From NCBI RefSeq assembly GCF_050947335.1, contig NW_027473850.1, positions 62,001 to 126,000 on the forward strand: a DNA stretch of 64,000 nucleotides. The letters run 5' to 3'. The notes beneath the pieces are model-generated. The model made no database searches. It was not told the origin of the DNA and saw only the letters and a list, made by a program, of their open reading frames with translations. The translations under genes were made by a program, and so were the position numbers. This document shows positions 11,785-28,800 of the stretch, piece after piece. Within the stretch, counting starts at the first letter, position 1; every line of letters starts with the position of its first letter. This DNA is from Megachile rotundata. Lineage: Eukaryota > Arthropoda > Insecta > Hymenoptera > Megachilidae.

Positions 11785-12780
11785 TTATATGATCGACAGA
11801 ACGACAATTACTATACTTATTACACACACTGTTATCAATCTAACTCATATTATTAACCATATTATGCTGATTTGATCGATAGAACGACAATCACTATACT
11901 TATTACTCTTATTATTATCAACCTAACTCATATTATTAGCCATATTATGCTTATATGTTCGATAGAACGACAATTACTATACTTATTATTCTTATTTTTA
12001 TCAACCTAACACATATTATTAGCCATATTATGCTTATATGATCGACAGAACGACAATTACTATACTTATTACACACACTGTTATCAATCTAACTCATATT
12101 ATTAACCATATTATGCTGATTTGATCGATAGAACGACAATCACTATACTTATTACTCTTATTATTATCAACCTAACTCATATTATTAGCCATATTATGCT
12201 TATATGTTCGATAGAACGACAATTACTATACTTATTATTCTTATTTTTATCAACCTAACACATATTATTAGCCATATTATGCTTATATGATCGACAGAAC
12301 GACAATTACTATACTTATTACACACACTGTTATCAATCTAACTCATATTATTAACCATATTATGCTGATTTGATCGATAGAACGACAATCACTATACTTA
12401 TTACTCTTATTATTATCAACCTAACTCATATTATTAGCCATATTATGCTTATATGTTCGATAGAACGACAATTACTATACTTATTATTCTTATTTTTATC
12501 AACCTAACACATATTATTAGCCATATTATGCTTATATGATCGACAGAACGACAATTACTATACTTATTACACACACTGTTATCAATCTAACTCATATTAT
12601 TAACCATATTATGCTGATTTGATCGATAGAACGACAATCACTATACTTATTACTCTTATTATTATCAACCTAACTCATATTATTAGCCATATTATGCTTA
12701 TATGATCGATAGAACGACAATTACTATACTTATTATTCTTATTTTTATCAACCTAACACATTTTATTAGCCATATTATGC
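11785..12780 (+). repeat. 249-bp trimer repeated (three exact cycles plus one variant)
   Basis: Three monomer types alternate: GATCGAC with ACACACTG (starts 11785, 12034, 12283, 12532), TGATTTG with AATCACT (11868, 12117, 12366, 12615), and TATGTTCG with TATTCTTATTTTT (11951, 12200, 12449). The fourth cycle ends instead with a TATGATCGAT/CATTTTATT monomer at 12698. Elsewhere (for example 1327-1824) only two cycles occur, so this is a local trimer expansion. It is duplicated at 32037-33032. Confidence 0.9.
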
Positions 12781-15700
12781 TTATATGATCGACAGAACGA
12801 CAATTACTATACTTATTACACACACTGTTATCAATCTAACTCATATTATTAACCATATTATGCTTATTTGATCGATAGAACGACAATCACTATACTTATT
12901 ACTCTTATTATTATCAACCTAACTCATAATATTAGCCATATTATGCTTATATGATCGACAGAACGACAATTACTATACTTATTACACTTACTATTATCAA
13001 TCTAACTCATATTATTAGCCATATTATGCCTATATGATCGATAGAACGACAATTACTATACTTATTAGTCTTACTATTATCAATCTAACTCATATTATTA
13101 GCCATATTATGCATATATGATCGATAGAACGACAATTACTGTACTTATGACTCTGACCATTATCGATCTAACTCATATTATTAGCCATATTATGCTTATA
13201 TTATCGATAGAACGACAATTACTGTACTTATTACTGTTATTATTATCAATCTAACTCATATTATTAGCCATATTATGCTTATTTGATCGATAGAAAGACA
13301 ATTACTATACTTATTACACTTACTATTTTCAATGTAACTCAAATCATTAGCCATATTATGCTTATATGATCGACAGAACGACAATTACTATACTTATTAC
13401 ACTCACTGTTATCAATCTGACTCACATTATTAACCATATTATGCAGATATGATCGATATTACGACATTTACTATACTTATTACTCTTATTATTATCAATC
13501 TAACTCATATTATTAGTCATATTATGCTTAAATGATCGATAGAACGACAATTACTATCCTTATTACTCTTATTATTATCAATCTAACTCATATTATTAGC
13601 CATATTATGCTTATATGATCGACAGAACGACAATTACTATACTTATTACACTCACTGTTATCAATCTGACTCACATTATTAACCATATTATGCAGATATG
13701 ATCGATAACACGACATTTACTATACTTATTACTCTTATTATTATCAATCTAACTCATATTATTAGTCATATTATGCTTAAATGATCGATAGAACGACAAT
13801 TACTATCCTTATTACTCTTATTATTATCAATCTAACTCATATTATTAGCCATATTATGCTTATATGATCGACAGAACGACAATTACTATACTTATTACAC
13901 TCACTGTTATCAATCTAACTCACATTATTAACCATATTATGCTAATTTGATCGATAGAACGACAATCGCTATACTTATTACTCTTACTATTATCAATCTA
14001 ACTCATATTATTAGCCATATTATGCATATATGGTCGATAGAACGACAATTACTGTACTTACTACTCTTATCATTATCGATCTAACTCATATTATTAGCCA
14101 TATCATGCTTATATTATCGATAGAACGACAATTACTGTACTTATTACTGTTATTATTATCAATCTAACTCATATTATTAGCCATATTATGCTTAAATGAT
14201 CGATAGAACGACTATTAGTATAGTTATTACTATTATTATTATCAATCTTACTCATATTATTAGCCATATTATGCTTATATGATCGATAGAACGACAATTA
14301 CTATACTTATTACTCTTATTAATATCAATCTAACTCATATTATTAACCATACTATGCTTATATGATCGATAGAACGACAATTACTATACTTATTACTCTT
14401 ATTATTATCAACCTAACTCATATTATTAGCCATATTATGCTTATATGATCGATAGAACGACAATTACTATACTTATTATTCTTATTATTATAAATCTAAC
14501 TCATATTATTAACCATATTATGCAGATATAATCCATAGAACTACAATTACTATACTCATTACTCTTATTATTATCAATCTAACTCATATTATTAACCATA
14601 TTATGCATATATGATCGATAGAACGACAATTACTATACTTATTACACTCACTATTATCAATCTAACTCATGTTATTCACCATATTATGCAGATATGATCG
14701 ATAGCACGACATTTACTATACTTATTACTCTTATTATTATCAATCTAACTCATATTATTAGCCATATTATGCTTAAATGATCGATAGAACGACAATTACT
14801 ATACTTATTATTCTTATTTTTATCAACCCATCACATATTATTAGCCATATTATGCTTATATGATCGACAGAACGACAATTACTATACTTATTACACACAC
14901 TGTTATCAATCTAACTCATATTATTAACCATATTATGCTGATTTGATCGATAGAACAACAATCACTATACTTATTACTCTTATTATTATCAACCTAACTC
15001 ATAATATTAGCCATATTATGCTTATATGATCGACAGAACGGCAATTACTATACTTATTACACTTACTATTATCAATCTAACTCATATTATTAGCCATATT
15101 ATGCCTATATGATCGATAGAACGACAATTACTATACGTATTAGTCTTACTATTATCAATCTAACTCATATTATTAGCCATATTATGCATATATGATCGAT
15201 AGAACGACAATTACTGTACTTATGAGTCTTATCATTATCGATCTAACTCATATTATTAGCCATATTATGCTTATATTATCGATAGAACGACAATTACTGT
15301 ACTTATTACTGTTATTATTATCAATCTAACTCATATTATTAGCCATATTATGCTTATTTGATCGATAGAAAGACAATTACTATACTTATTACACTTACTA
15401 TTTTCAATGTAACTCAAATTATTAGCCATATTATGCTTATATGATCGACAGAACGACAATTACTATACTTATTACACTCACTGTTATCAATCTGACTCAC
15501 ATTATTAACCATATTATGCAGATATGATCGATAGCACGACATTTACTATACTTATTACTCTTATTATTATCAATCTAACTCATATTATTAGTCATATTAT
15601 GCTTAAATGATCGATAGAACGACAATTACTATCCTTATTACTCTTATTATTATCAATCTAACTCATATTATTAGCCATATTATGCTTATATGATCGACAG

Positions 15701-18700
15701 AACGACAATTACTATACTTATTACACTCACTGTTATCAATCTAACTCACATTATTAACCATATTATGCTAATTTGATCGATAGAACGACAATCACTATAC
15801 TTATTACTCTTACTATTATCAATCTAACTCATATTATTAGCCATATTATGCATATATGATCGATAGAACGACAATTACTGTACTTACTACTCTTATCATT
15901 ATCGATCTAACTCATATTATTAGCCATATTATGCTTATATTATCGATAGAACGACAATTACTGTACTTATTACTGTTATTATTATCAATCTAACTCATAT
16001 TATTAGCCATATTATGCTTAAATGATCGATAGAACGACTATTAGTATACTTATTACTATTATTATTATCAATCTTACTCATATTATTAGCCATATTATGC
16101 TTATATGATCGATAGAACGACAATTACTATACTTATTACTCTTATTATTATCAATCTAACTCATATTATTAACCATATTATGCTTATATGATCGATAGAA
16201 CGATAATTACTATACTTATTACTCGTATTATTATCAACCTAACTCATATTATTAGCCATATTATGCTTATATGATCGATAGAACGACAATTACTATACTT
16301 ATTATTCTTATTTTTATCAACCTAACTCATATTATTAGCCATATTATGCTTAAATGATCGATAGAACGACAATTACTATACTTATTACTCTTACTATTAT
16401 AAATCTAACTCATATTATTAACCATATTATGCAGATATAATCCATAGAACTACAATTACTATACTCATTACTCTTATTATTATCAATCTAACTCATATTA
16501 TTAACCATATTATGCATATATGATCGATAGAACGACAATTACTATACTTATTACACTCACTATTATCAATCTAACTCATGTTATTAACCATATTATGCAG
16601 ATATGATCGATAGCACGACATTTACTATACTTATTACTCTTATTATTATCAATCTAACTCATATTATTAGCCATATTATGCTTAAATGATCGATAGAACG
16701 ACAATTACTATACTTATTATTCTTATTTTTATCAACCTAACACATATTATTAGCCATATTATGCTTATATGATCGACAGAACGACAATTACTATACTTAT
16801 TACACACACTGTTATCAATCTAACTCATATTATTAACCATATTATGCTGATTTGATCGATAGAACGACAATCACTATACTTATTACTCTTATTATTATCA
16901 ACCTAACTCATATTATTAGCCATATTACGCTTATATGTTCGATAGAACGACAATTACTATACTTATTATTCTTATTTTTATCAACCTAACACATATTATT
17001 AGCCATATTATGCTTATATGATCGACAGAACGACAATTACTCTACTTATTACACACACTGTTATCAATCTAACTCATATTATTAACCATATTATGCTGAT
17101 TTGATCGATAGAACGACAATCACTATACTTATTACTCTTATTATTATCAACCTAACTCATATTATTAGCCATATTATGCTTATATGATCGATAGAACGAC
17201 AATTACTATACTTATTATTCTTATTTTTATCAACCTAACACATATTATTAGCCATATTATGCTTAAATGATCGAGGGAACGACAATTACTATACTTATTA
17301 CTCTTATTATTATGAATCTAACTCGTATTATTAACCATATTATGCAGATATGATCGATAGAACTACAATTACTATACTCATTACTCTTATTATTATCAAT
17401 CTAACTCATATTATTAGACATATTATGCTTACATGATCGATAGAACGACAATTACTGTACTTATTGTTCTTATCATTATCGATCTAACTCATATTATTAG
17501 CCATATTATGCTTATTTGATCGATAGAACGACAATTACTATACTTATTACTCTTATTATTATAAATCTAACTCATATTATTAGCCATATTATGCTTAAAT
17601 GATCGATAGAACGACAATTACTATACTTATTACTCTTATTATTATGAATCTAACTCATGTTATTAACCATATTATGCAGATATGATCGATAGCACGACAT
17701 TTACTATACTTATTACTCTTATTATTATCAATCTAACTCATATTATTAGCCATATTATGCTTAAATGATCGATAGAACGACAATTACTATACTTATTATT
17801 CTTATTTTTATCAACCTAACACATATTATTAGCCATATTATGCTTATATGATCGACAGAACGACAATTACTATACTTATTACACACACTGTTATCAATCT
17901 AACTCATATTATTAACCATATTATGCTGATTTGATGGATAGAACGACAATCACTATACTTATTACTCTTATTATTATCAACCTAACTCATATTATTAGCC
18001 ATATTATGCTTATATGATCGATAGAACGACAATTACTATACTTATTATTCTTATTTTTATCAACCTAACACATTTTATTGGCCATATTATGCTTATATGA
18101 TCGACAGAACGACAATTACTATACTTATTACACACACTGTTATCAATCTAACTCATATTATTAACCATATTATGCTTATTTGATCGATAGAACGACAATC
18201 ACTATACTTATTACTCTTATTATTATCAACCTAACTCATAATATTAGCCATATTATGCTTATATGATCGACAGAACGACAATTACTATACTTATTACACT
18301 TACTATTATCAATCTAACTCATATTATTAGCCATATTATGCCTATATGATCGATAGAACGACAATTACTATACTTATTAGTCTTACTATTATCAATCTAA
18401 CTCATATTATTAGCCATATTATGCATATATGATCGATAGAACGACAATTACTGTACTTATGACTCTTATCATTATCGATCTAACTCATATTATTAGCCAT
18501 ATTATGCTTATATTATCGATAGAACGACAATTACTGTACTTATTACTGTTATTATTATCAATCTAACTCATATTATTAGCCATATTATGCGTATTTGATC
18601 GATAGAAAGACAATTACTATACTTATTACACTTACTATTTTCAATGTAACTCAAATTATTAGCCATATTATGCTTATATGATCGACAGAACGACAATTAC

Positions 18701-19918
18701 TATACTTATTACACTCACTGTTATCAATCTGACTCACATTATTAACCATATTATGCAGATATGATCGATATTACGACATTTACTATACTTATTACTCTTA
18801 TTATTATCAATCTAACTCATATTATTAGTCATATTATGCTTAAATGATCGATAGAACGACAATTACTATCCTTATTACTCTTATTATTATCAATCTAACT
18901 CATATTATTAGCCATATTATGCTTATATGATCGACAGAACGACAATTACTATACTTATTACACTCACTGTTATCAATCTGACTCACATTATTAACCATAT
19001 TATGCAGATATGATCGATAGCACGACATTTACTATACTTATTACTCTTATTATTATCAATCTAACTCATATTATTAGTCATATTATGCTTAAATGATCGA
19101 TAGAACGACAATTACTATCCTTATTACTCTTATTATTATCAATCTAACTCATATTATTAGCCATATTATGCTTATATGATCGACAGAACGACAATTACTA
19201 TACTTATTACACTCACTGTTATCAATCTAACTCACATTATTAACCATATTATGCTAATTTGATCGATAGAACGACAATCGCTATACTTATTACTCTTACT
19301 ATTATCAATCTAACTCATATTATTAGCCATATTATGCATATATGGTCGATAGAACGACAATTACTGTACTTACTACTCTTATCATTATCGATCTAACTCA
19401 TATTATTAGCCATATTATGCTTATATTATCGATAGAACGACAATTACTGTACTTATTACTGTTATTATTATCAATCTAACTCATATTATTAGCCATATTA
19501 TGCTTAAATGATCGATAGAACGACTATTAGTATACTTATTACTATTATTATTATCAATCTTACTCATATTATTAGCCATATTATGCTTATATGATCGATA
19601 GAACGACAATTACTATACTTATTACTCTTATTATTATCAATCTAACTCATATTATTAACCATATTTTGCTTATATGATCGATAGAACGATAATTACTATA
19701 CTTATTACTCTTATTATTATCAACCTAACTCATATTATTAGCCATATTATGCTTATATGATCGATAGAACGACAATTACTATACTTATTATTCTTATTTT
19801 TATCAACCTAACTCATATTATTAGCCATATTATGCTTAAATGATCGATAGAACGACAATTACTATACTTATTACTCTTACTATTATAAATCTAACTCATA
19901 TTATTAACCATATTATGC

Positions 19919-20001
19919 AGATATAATCCATAGAACGACAATTACTATACTTATTACACTCACTATTATCAATCTAACTCCTGTTATTAACCATATTATG
20001 C
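19919..20001 (+). repeat. Chimeric monomer ATAATCCAT / CTCCTGTT
   Basis: The front is the ATAATCCAT type, the back the CACTCACTATT type, with an additional CTCCTGTT change (usually CTCATGTT). One monomer has been lost by the fusion. It recurs at 40171-40253 and 55191-55273, all with the CTCCTGTT mark, so they share one origin. Confidence 0.82.
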
Positions 20002-21246
20002 AGATATGATCGATAGCACGACATTTACTATACTTATTACTCTTATTATTATCAATCTAACTCATATTATTAGCCATATTATGCTTAAATGATCGATAGA
20101 ACGACAATTACTATACTTATTATTCTTATTTTTATCAACCTAACACATATTAATAGCCATATTATGCTTATATGATCGACAGAACGACAATTACTATACT
20201 TATTACACACACTGTTATCAATCTAACTCATATTATTAACCATATTATGCTGATTTGATCGATAGAACGACAATCACTATACTTATTACTCTTATTATTA
20301 TCAACCTAACTCATATTATTAGCCATATTATGCTTATATGTTCGATAGAACGACAATTACTATACTTATTATTCTTATTTTTATCAACCTAACACATATT
20401 ATTAGCCATATTATGCTTATATGATCGACAGAACGACAATTACTATACTTATTACACACACTGTTATCAATCTAACTCATATTATTAACCATATTATGCT
20501 GATTTGATCGATAGAACGACAATCACTATACTTATTACTCTTATTATTATCAACCTAACTCATATTATTAGCCATATTATGCTTATATGATCGATAGAAC
20601 GACAATTACTATACTTATTATTCTTATTTTTATCAACCTAACACATATTATTAGCCATATTATGCTTAAATGATCGATAGAACGACAATTACTATACTTA
20701 TTACTCTTATTATTATGAATCTAACTCGTATTATTAACCATATTATGCAGATATGATCGATAGAACTACAATTACTATACTCATTACTCTTATTATTATC
20801 AATCTAACTCATATTATTAGCCATATTATGCTTATATGATCGATAGAACGACAATTACTGTACTTATTGCTCTTATCATTATCGATCTAACTCATATTAT
20901 TAGCCATATTATGCTTATTTGATCGATAGAACGACAATTACTATACTTATTACTCTTATTATTATAAATCTAACTCATATTATTAGCCATATTATGCTTA
21001 AATGATCGATAGAACGACAATTACTATACTTATTACTCTTATTATTATGAATCTAACTCATGTTATTAACCATATTATGCAGATATGATCGATAGCACGA
21101 CATTTACTATACTTATTACTCATATTATTATCAATCTAACTCATATTATTAGCCATATTATGCTTAAATGATCGATAGAACGACAATTACTATACTTATT
21201 ATTCTTATTTTTATCAACCTAACACATATTATTAGCCATATTATGC

Positions 21247-21329
21247 TTATATGATCGACAGAACGACAATTACTATACTTATTACACACACTGTTATCAA
21301 TCTAACTCATGTTATTCACCATATTATGC
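21247..21329 (+). repeat. Chimeric monomer ACACACTG / CATGTTATTCACC
   Basis: A GATCGAC/ACACACTG front is joined to a CATGTTATTCACC back, which otherwise belongs to the CACTCACTATT type. It is followed by GCACGACATTT, as that parent would be. Copy at 41499-41581. Confidence 0.75.
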
Positions 21330-23238
21330 AGATATGATCGATAGCACGACATTTACTATACTTATTACTCTTATTATTATCAATCTAACTCATATTATTA
21401 GCCATATTATGCTTAAATGATCGATAGAACGACAATTACTATACTTATTATTCTTATTTTTATCAACCTAACACATATTATTAGCCATATTATGCTTATA
21501 TGATCGACAGAACGACAATTACTATACTTATTACACACACTGTTATCAATCTAACTCATATTATTAACCATATTATGCTGATTTGATCGATAGAACAACA
21601 ATCACTATACTTATTACTCTTATTATTATCAACCTAACTCATAATATTAGCCATATTATGCTTATATGATCGACAGAACGGCAATTACTATACTTATTAC
21701 ACTTACTATTATCAATCTAACTCATATTATTAGCCATATTATGCCTATATGATCGATAGAACGACAATTACTATACGTATTAGTCTTACTACTATCAATC
21801 TAACTCATATTATTAGCCATATTATGCATATATGATCGATAGAACGACAATTACTGTACTTATGACTCTTATCATTATCGATCTAACTCATATTATTAGC
21901 CATATTATGCTTATATTATCGATAGAACGACAATTACTGTACTTATTACTGTTATTATTATCAATCTAACTCATATTATTAGCCATATTATGCTTATTTG
22001 ATCGATAGAAAGACAATTACTATACTTATTACACTTACTATTTTCAATGTAACTCAAATTATTAGCCATATTATGCTTATATGATCGACAGAACGACAAT
22101 TACTATACTTATTACACTCACTGTTATTAATCTGACTCACATTATTAACCATATTATGCAGATATGATCGATAGCACGACATTTACTATACTTATTACTC
22201 TTATTATTATCAATCTAACTCATATTATTAGTCATATTATGCTTAAATGATCGATAGAACGACAATTACTATCCTTATTACTCTTATTATTATCAATCTA
22301 ACTCATATTATTAGCCATATTATGCTTATATGATCGACAGAACGACAATTACTATACTTATTACACTCACTGTTATCAATCTAACTCACATTATTAACCA
22401 TATTATGCTAATTTGATCGATAGAACGACAATCACTATACTTATTACTCTTACTATTATCAATCTAACTCATATTATTAGCCATATTATGCATATATGAT
22501 CGATAGAACGACAATTACTGTACTTACTACTCTTATCATTATCGATCTAACTCATATTATTAGCCATATTATGCTTATATTATCGATAGAACGACAATTA
22601 CTGTACTTATTACTGTTATTATTATCAATCTAACTCATATTATTAGCCATATTATGCTTAAATGATCGATAGAACGACTATTAGTATACTTATTACTATT
22701 ATTATTATCAATCTTACTCATATTATTAGCCATATTATGCTTATATGATCGATAGAACGACAATTACTATACTTATTACTCTTATTATTATCAATCTAAC
22801 TCATATTATTAACCATATTATGCTTATATGATCGATAGAACGATAATTACTATACTTATTACTCGTATTATTATCAACCTAACTCATATTATTATCCATA
22901 TTATGCTTATATGATCGATAGAACGACAATTACTATACTTATTATTCTTATTTTTATCAACCTAACTCATATTATTAGCCATATTATGCTTAAATGATCG
23001 ATAGAACGACAATTACTATACTTATTACTCTTACTATTATAAATCTAACTCATATTATTAACCATATTATGCAGATATAATCCATAGAACTACAATTACT
23101 ATACTCATTACTCTTATTATTATCAATCTAACTCATATTATTAACCATATTATGCATATATGATCGATAGAACGACAATTACTATACTTATTACACTCAC
23201 TATTATCAATCTAACTCATGTTATTAACCATATTATGC

Positions 23239-24566
23239 AGATATGATCGATAGCACGACATTTACTATACTTATTACTCTTATTATTATCAATCTAACTC
23301 ATATTATTAGCCATATTATGCTTAAATGATCGATAGAACGACAATTACTATACTTATTATTCTTATTTTTATCAACCTAACACATATTATTAGCCATATT
23401 ATGCTTATATGATCGACAGAACGACAATTACTATACTTATTACACACACTGTTATCAATCTAACTCATATTATTAACTATATTATGCTGATTTGATCGAT
23501 AGAACGACAATCACTATACTTATTACTCTTATTATTATCAACCTAACTCATATTATTAGCCATATTATGCTTATATGTTCGATAGAACGACAATTACTAT
23601 ACTTATTATTCTTATTTTTATCAACCTAACACATATTATTAGCCATATTATGCTTATATGATCGACAGAACGACAATTACTATACTTATTACACACACTG
23701 TTATCAATCTAACTCATATTATTAACCATATTATGCTGATTTGATCGATAGAACGACAATCACTATACTTATTACTCTTATTATTATCAACCTAACTCAT
23801 ATTATTAGCCATATTATGCTTATATGATCGATAGAACGACAATTACTATACTTATTATTCTTATTTTTATCAACCTAACACATATTATTAGCCATATTAT
23901 GCTTAAATGATCGATAGAACGACAATTACTATACTTATTACTCTTATTATTATGAATCTAACTCGTATTATTAACCATATTATGCAGATATGATCGATAG
24001 AACTACAATTACTATACTCATTACTCTTATTATTATCAATCTAACTCATATTATTAGACATATTATGCTTATATGATCGATAGAACGACAATTACTGTAC
24101 TTATTGCTCTTATCATTATCGATCTAACTCATATTATTAGCCATATTATGCTTATTTGATCGATAGAACGACAATTACTATACTTATTACTCTTATTATT
24201 ATAAATCTAACTCATATTATTAGCCATATTATGCTTAAATGATCGATAGAACGACAATTACTATACTTACTACTCTTATTATTATCAATCTAACTCATAT
24301 TATTAGCCATATTATGCTTATATGATCGATAGAACGACAATTACTGTACTTATTGCTCTTATCATTATCGATCTAACTCATATTATTAGCCATATTATGC
24401 TTATTTGATCGATAGAACGACAATTACTATACTTATTACTCTTATTATTATAAATCTAACTCATATTATTAGCCATATTATGCTTAAATGATCGATAGAA
24501 CGACAATTACTATACTTATTACTCTTATTATTATGAATCTAACTCATGTTATTAACCATATTATGC
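23239..24566 (+). repeat. 16-monomer tandem duplication, unit 1 (1,328 bp)
   Basis: Runs from a GCACGACATTT monomer to a TTATGAATC/CATGTT monomer and is followed directly by a second unit with the same 16 variants in the same order. One difference seen is TATTAACTAT at 23471 against TATTAACCAT in the second unit. Copy A has only a single, differently sized version. Further copies lie at 43491-44818 and 57266-58593. Confidence 0.88.
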
Positions 24567-25894
24567 AGATATGATCGATAGCACGACATTTACTATACTT
24601 ATTACTCTTATTATTATCAATCTAACTCATATTATTAGCCATATTATGCTTAAATGATCGATAGAACGACAATTACTATACTTATTATTCTTATTTTTAT
24701 CAACCTAACACATATTATTAGCCATATTATGCTTATATGATCGACAGAACGACAATTACTATACTTATTACACACACTGTTATCAATCTAACTCATATTA
24801 TTAACCATATTATGCTGATTTGATCGATAGAACGACAATCACTATACTTATTACTCTTATTATTATCAACCTAACTCATATTATTAGCCATATTATGCTT
24901 ATATGTTCGATAGAACGACAATTACTATACTTATTATTCTTATTTTTATCAACCTAACACATATTATTAGCCATATTATGCTTATATGATCGACAGAACG
25001 ACAATTACTATACTTATTACACACACTGTTATCAATCTAACTCATATTATTAACCATATTATGCTGATTTGATCGATAGAACGACAATCACTATACTTAT
25101 TACTCTTATTATTATCAACCTAACTCATATTATTAGCCATATTATGCTTATATGATCGATAGAACGACAATTACTATACTTATTATTCTTATTTTTATCA
25201 ACCTAACACATATTATTAGCCATATTATGCTTAAATGATCGATAGAACGACAATTACTATACTTATTACTCTTATTATTATGAATCTAACTCGTATTATT
25301 AACCATATTATGCAGATATGATCGATAGAACTACAATTACTATACTCATTACTCTTATTATTATCAATCTAACTCATATTATTAGACATATTATGCTTAT
25401 ATGATCGATAGAACGACAATTACTGTACTTATTGCTCTTATCATTATCGATCTAACTCATATTATTAGCCATATTATGCTTATTTGATCGATAGAACGAC
25501 AATTACTATACTTATTACTCTTATTATTATAAATCTAACTCATATTATTAGCCATATTATGCTTAAATGATCGATAGAACGACAATTACTATACTTACTA
25601 CTCTTATTATTATCAATCTAACTCATATTATTAGCCATATTATGCTTATATGATCGATAGAACGACAATTACTGTACTTATTGCTCTTATCATTATCGAT
25701 CTAACTCATATTATTAGCCATATTATGCTTATTTGATCGATAGAACGACAATTACTATACTTATTACTCTTATTATTATAAATCTAACTCATATTATTAG
25801 CCATATTATGCTTAAATGATCGATAGAACGACAATTACTATACTTATTACTCTTATTATTATGAATCTAACTCATGTTATTAACCATATTATGC
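24567..25894 (+). repeat. 16-monomer tandem duplication, unit 2 (1,328 bp)
   Basis: Second unit of the pair; the next GCACGACATTT monomer begins at 25895. Copies lie at 44819-46146 and 58594-59921. The preceding CATGTT monomer makes the junction seamless, as expected for exchange in register. Confidence 0.88.
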
Positions 25895-28800
25895 AGATAT
25901 GATCGATAGCACGACATTTACTATACTTATTACTCTTATTATTATCAATCTAACTCATATTATTAGCCATATTATGCTTAAATGATCGATAGAACGACAA
26001 TTACTATACTTATTATTCTTATTTTTATCAACCTAACACATATTATTAGCCATATTATGCTTATATGATCGACAGAACGACAATTACTATACTTATTACA
26101 CACACTGTTATCAATCTAACTCATATTATTAACCATATTATGCTGATTTGATCGATAGAACGACAATCACTATACTTATTACTCTTATTATTATCAACCT
26201 AACTCATATTATTAGCCATATTATGCTTATATGATCGATAGAACGACAATTACTATACTTATTATTCTTATTTTTATCAACCTAACACATTTTATTAGCC
26301 ATATTATGCTTATATGATCGACAGAACGACAATTACTATACTTATTACACACACTGTTATCAATCTAACTCATATTATTAACCATATTATGCTTATTTGA
26401 TCGATAGAACGACAATCACTATACTTATTACTCTTATTATTATCAACCTAACTCATAATATTAGCCACATTATGCTTATATGATCGACAGAACGACAATT
26501 ACTATACTTATTACACTTACTATTATCAATCTAACTCATATTATTAGCCATATTATGCCTATATGATCGATAGAACGACAATTACTATACTTATTAGTCT
26601 TACTATTATCAATCTAACTCATATTATTAGCCATATTATGCATATATGATCGATAGAACGACAATTACTGTACTTATGACTCTTATCATTATCGATCTAA
26701 CTCATATTATTAGCCATATTATGCTTATATTATCGATAGAACGACAATTACTGTACTTATTACTGTTATTATTATCAATCTAACTCATATTATTAGCCAT
26801 ATTATGCTTATATGATCGATAGAACGACAATTACTATACTTATTATTCTTATTTTTATCAACCTAACTCATATTATTAGCCATATTATGCTTAAATGATC
26901 GATAGAACGACAATTACTATACTTATTACTCTTACTATTATAAATCTAACTCATATTATTAACCATATTATGCAGATATAATCCATAGAACTACAATTAC
27001 TATACTCATTACTCTTATTATTATCAATCTAACTCATATTATTAACCATATTATGCATATATGATCGATAGAACGACAATTACTATACTTATTACACTCA
27101 CTATTATCAATCTAACTCATGTTATTAACCATATTATGCAGATATGATCGATAGCACGACATTTACTATACTTATTACTCTTATTATTATCAATCTAACT
27201 CATATTATTAGCCATATTATGCTTAAATGATCGATAGAACGACAATTACTATACTTATTATTCTTATTTTTATCAACCTAACACATATTATTAGCCATAT
27301 TATGCTTATATGATCGACAGAACGACAATTACTATACTTATTACACACACTGTTATCAATCTAACTCATATTATTAACCATATTATGCTGATTTGATCGA
27401 TAGAACGACAATCACTATACTTATTACTCTTATTATTATCAACCTAACTCATATTATTAGCCATATTATGCTTATATGTTCGATAGAACGACAATTACTA
27501 TACTTATTATTCTTATTTTTATCAACCTAACACATATTATTAGCCATATTATGCTTATATGATCGACAGAACGACAATTACTATACTTATTACACACACT
27601 GTTATCAATCTAACTCATATTATTAACCATATTATGCTGATTTGATCGATAGAACGACAATCACTATACTTATTACTCTTATTATTATCAACCTAACTCA
27701 TATTATTAGCCATATTATGCTTATATGATCGATAGAACGACAATTACTATACTTATTATTCTTATTTTTATCAACCTAACACATATTATTAGCCATATTA
27801 TGCTTAAATGATCGATAGAACGACAATTACTATACTTATTACTCTTATTATTATGAATCTAACTCGTATTATTAACCATATTATGCAGATATGATCGATA
27901 GAACTACAATTACTATACTCATTACTCTTATTATTATCAATCTAACTCATATTATTAGCCATATTATGCTTATATGATCGATAGAACGACAATTACTGTA
28001 CTTATTGCTCTTATCATTATCGATCTAACTCATATTATTAGCCATATTATGCTTATTTGATCGATAGAACGACAATTACTATACTTATTACTCTTATTAT
28101 TATAAATCTAACTCATATTATTAGCCATATTATGCTTAAATGATCGATAGAACGACAATTACTATACTTATTACTCTTATTATTATGAATCTAACTCATG
28201 TTATTAACCATATTATGCAGATATGATCGATAGCACGACATTTACTATACTTATTACTCTTATTATTATCAATCTAACTCATATTATTAGCCATATTATG
28301 CTTAAATGATCGATAGAACGACAATTACTATACTTATTATTCTTATTTTTATCAACCTAACACATATTATTAGCCATATTATGCTTATATGATCGACAGA
28401 ACGACAATTACTATACTTATTACACACACTGTTATCAATCTAACTCATATTATTAACCATATTATGCTGATTTGATCGATAGAACGACAATCACTATACT
28501 TATTACTCTTATTATTATCAACCTAACTCATATTATTAGCCATATTATGCTTATATGATCGATAGAACGACAATTACTATACTTATTATTCTTATTTTTA
28601 TCAACCTAACACATTTTATTAGCCATATTATGCTTATATGATCGACAGAACGACAATTACTATACTTATTACACACACTGTTATCAATCTAACTCATATT
28701 ATTAACCATATTATGCTTATTTGATCGATAGAACGACAATCACTATACTTATTACTCTTATTATTATCAACCTAACTCATAATATTAGCCACATTATGCT

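Larger units (their letters stand above)
2904..21993 (+). repeat. Superrepeat copy A, 230 monomers (19,090 bp)
   Basis: The boundaries are set arbitrarily at the rare monomer carrying AAAGACAATT and TTTTCAATGTAACTCAAA, which starts at 2904 and again at 21994. Inside, the same rare type recurs at 13279, 15354 and 18591. Most of the copy aligns to copy B, with offsets that step in whole monomers: about 224 to 240 monomers before 5.6 kb, 242 monomers (20,086 bp) from about 5.7 to 11.4 kb, and 244 monomers (20,252 bp) from 11.4 kb on. Private marks in this copy include GATAGGAC at 6484, TGTCCGATA near 8803, GCGTATAT near 10123 and TATTACGC at 16928. The alignment was made by matching rare variants by eye, not by software. 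Confidence 0.85.
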
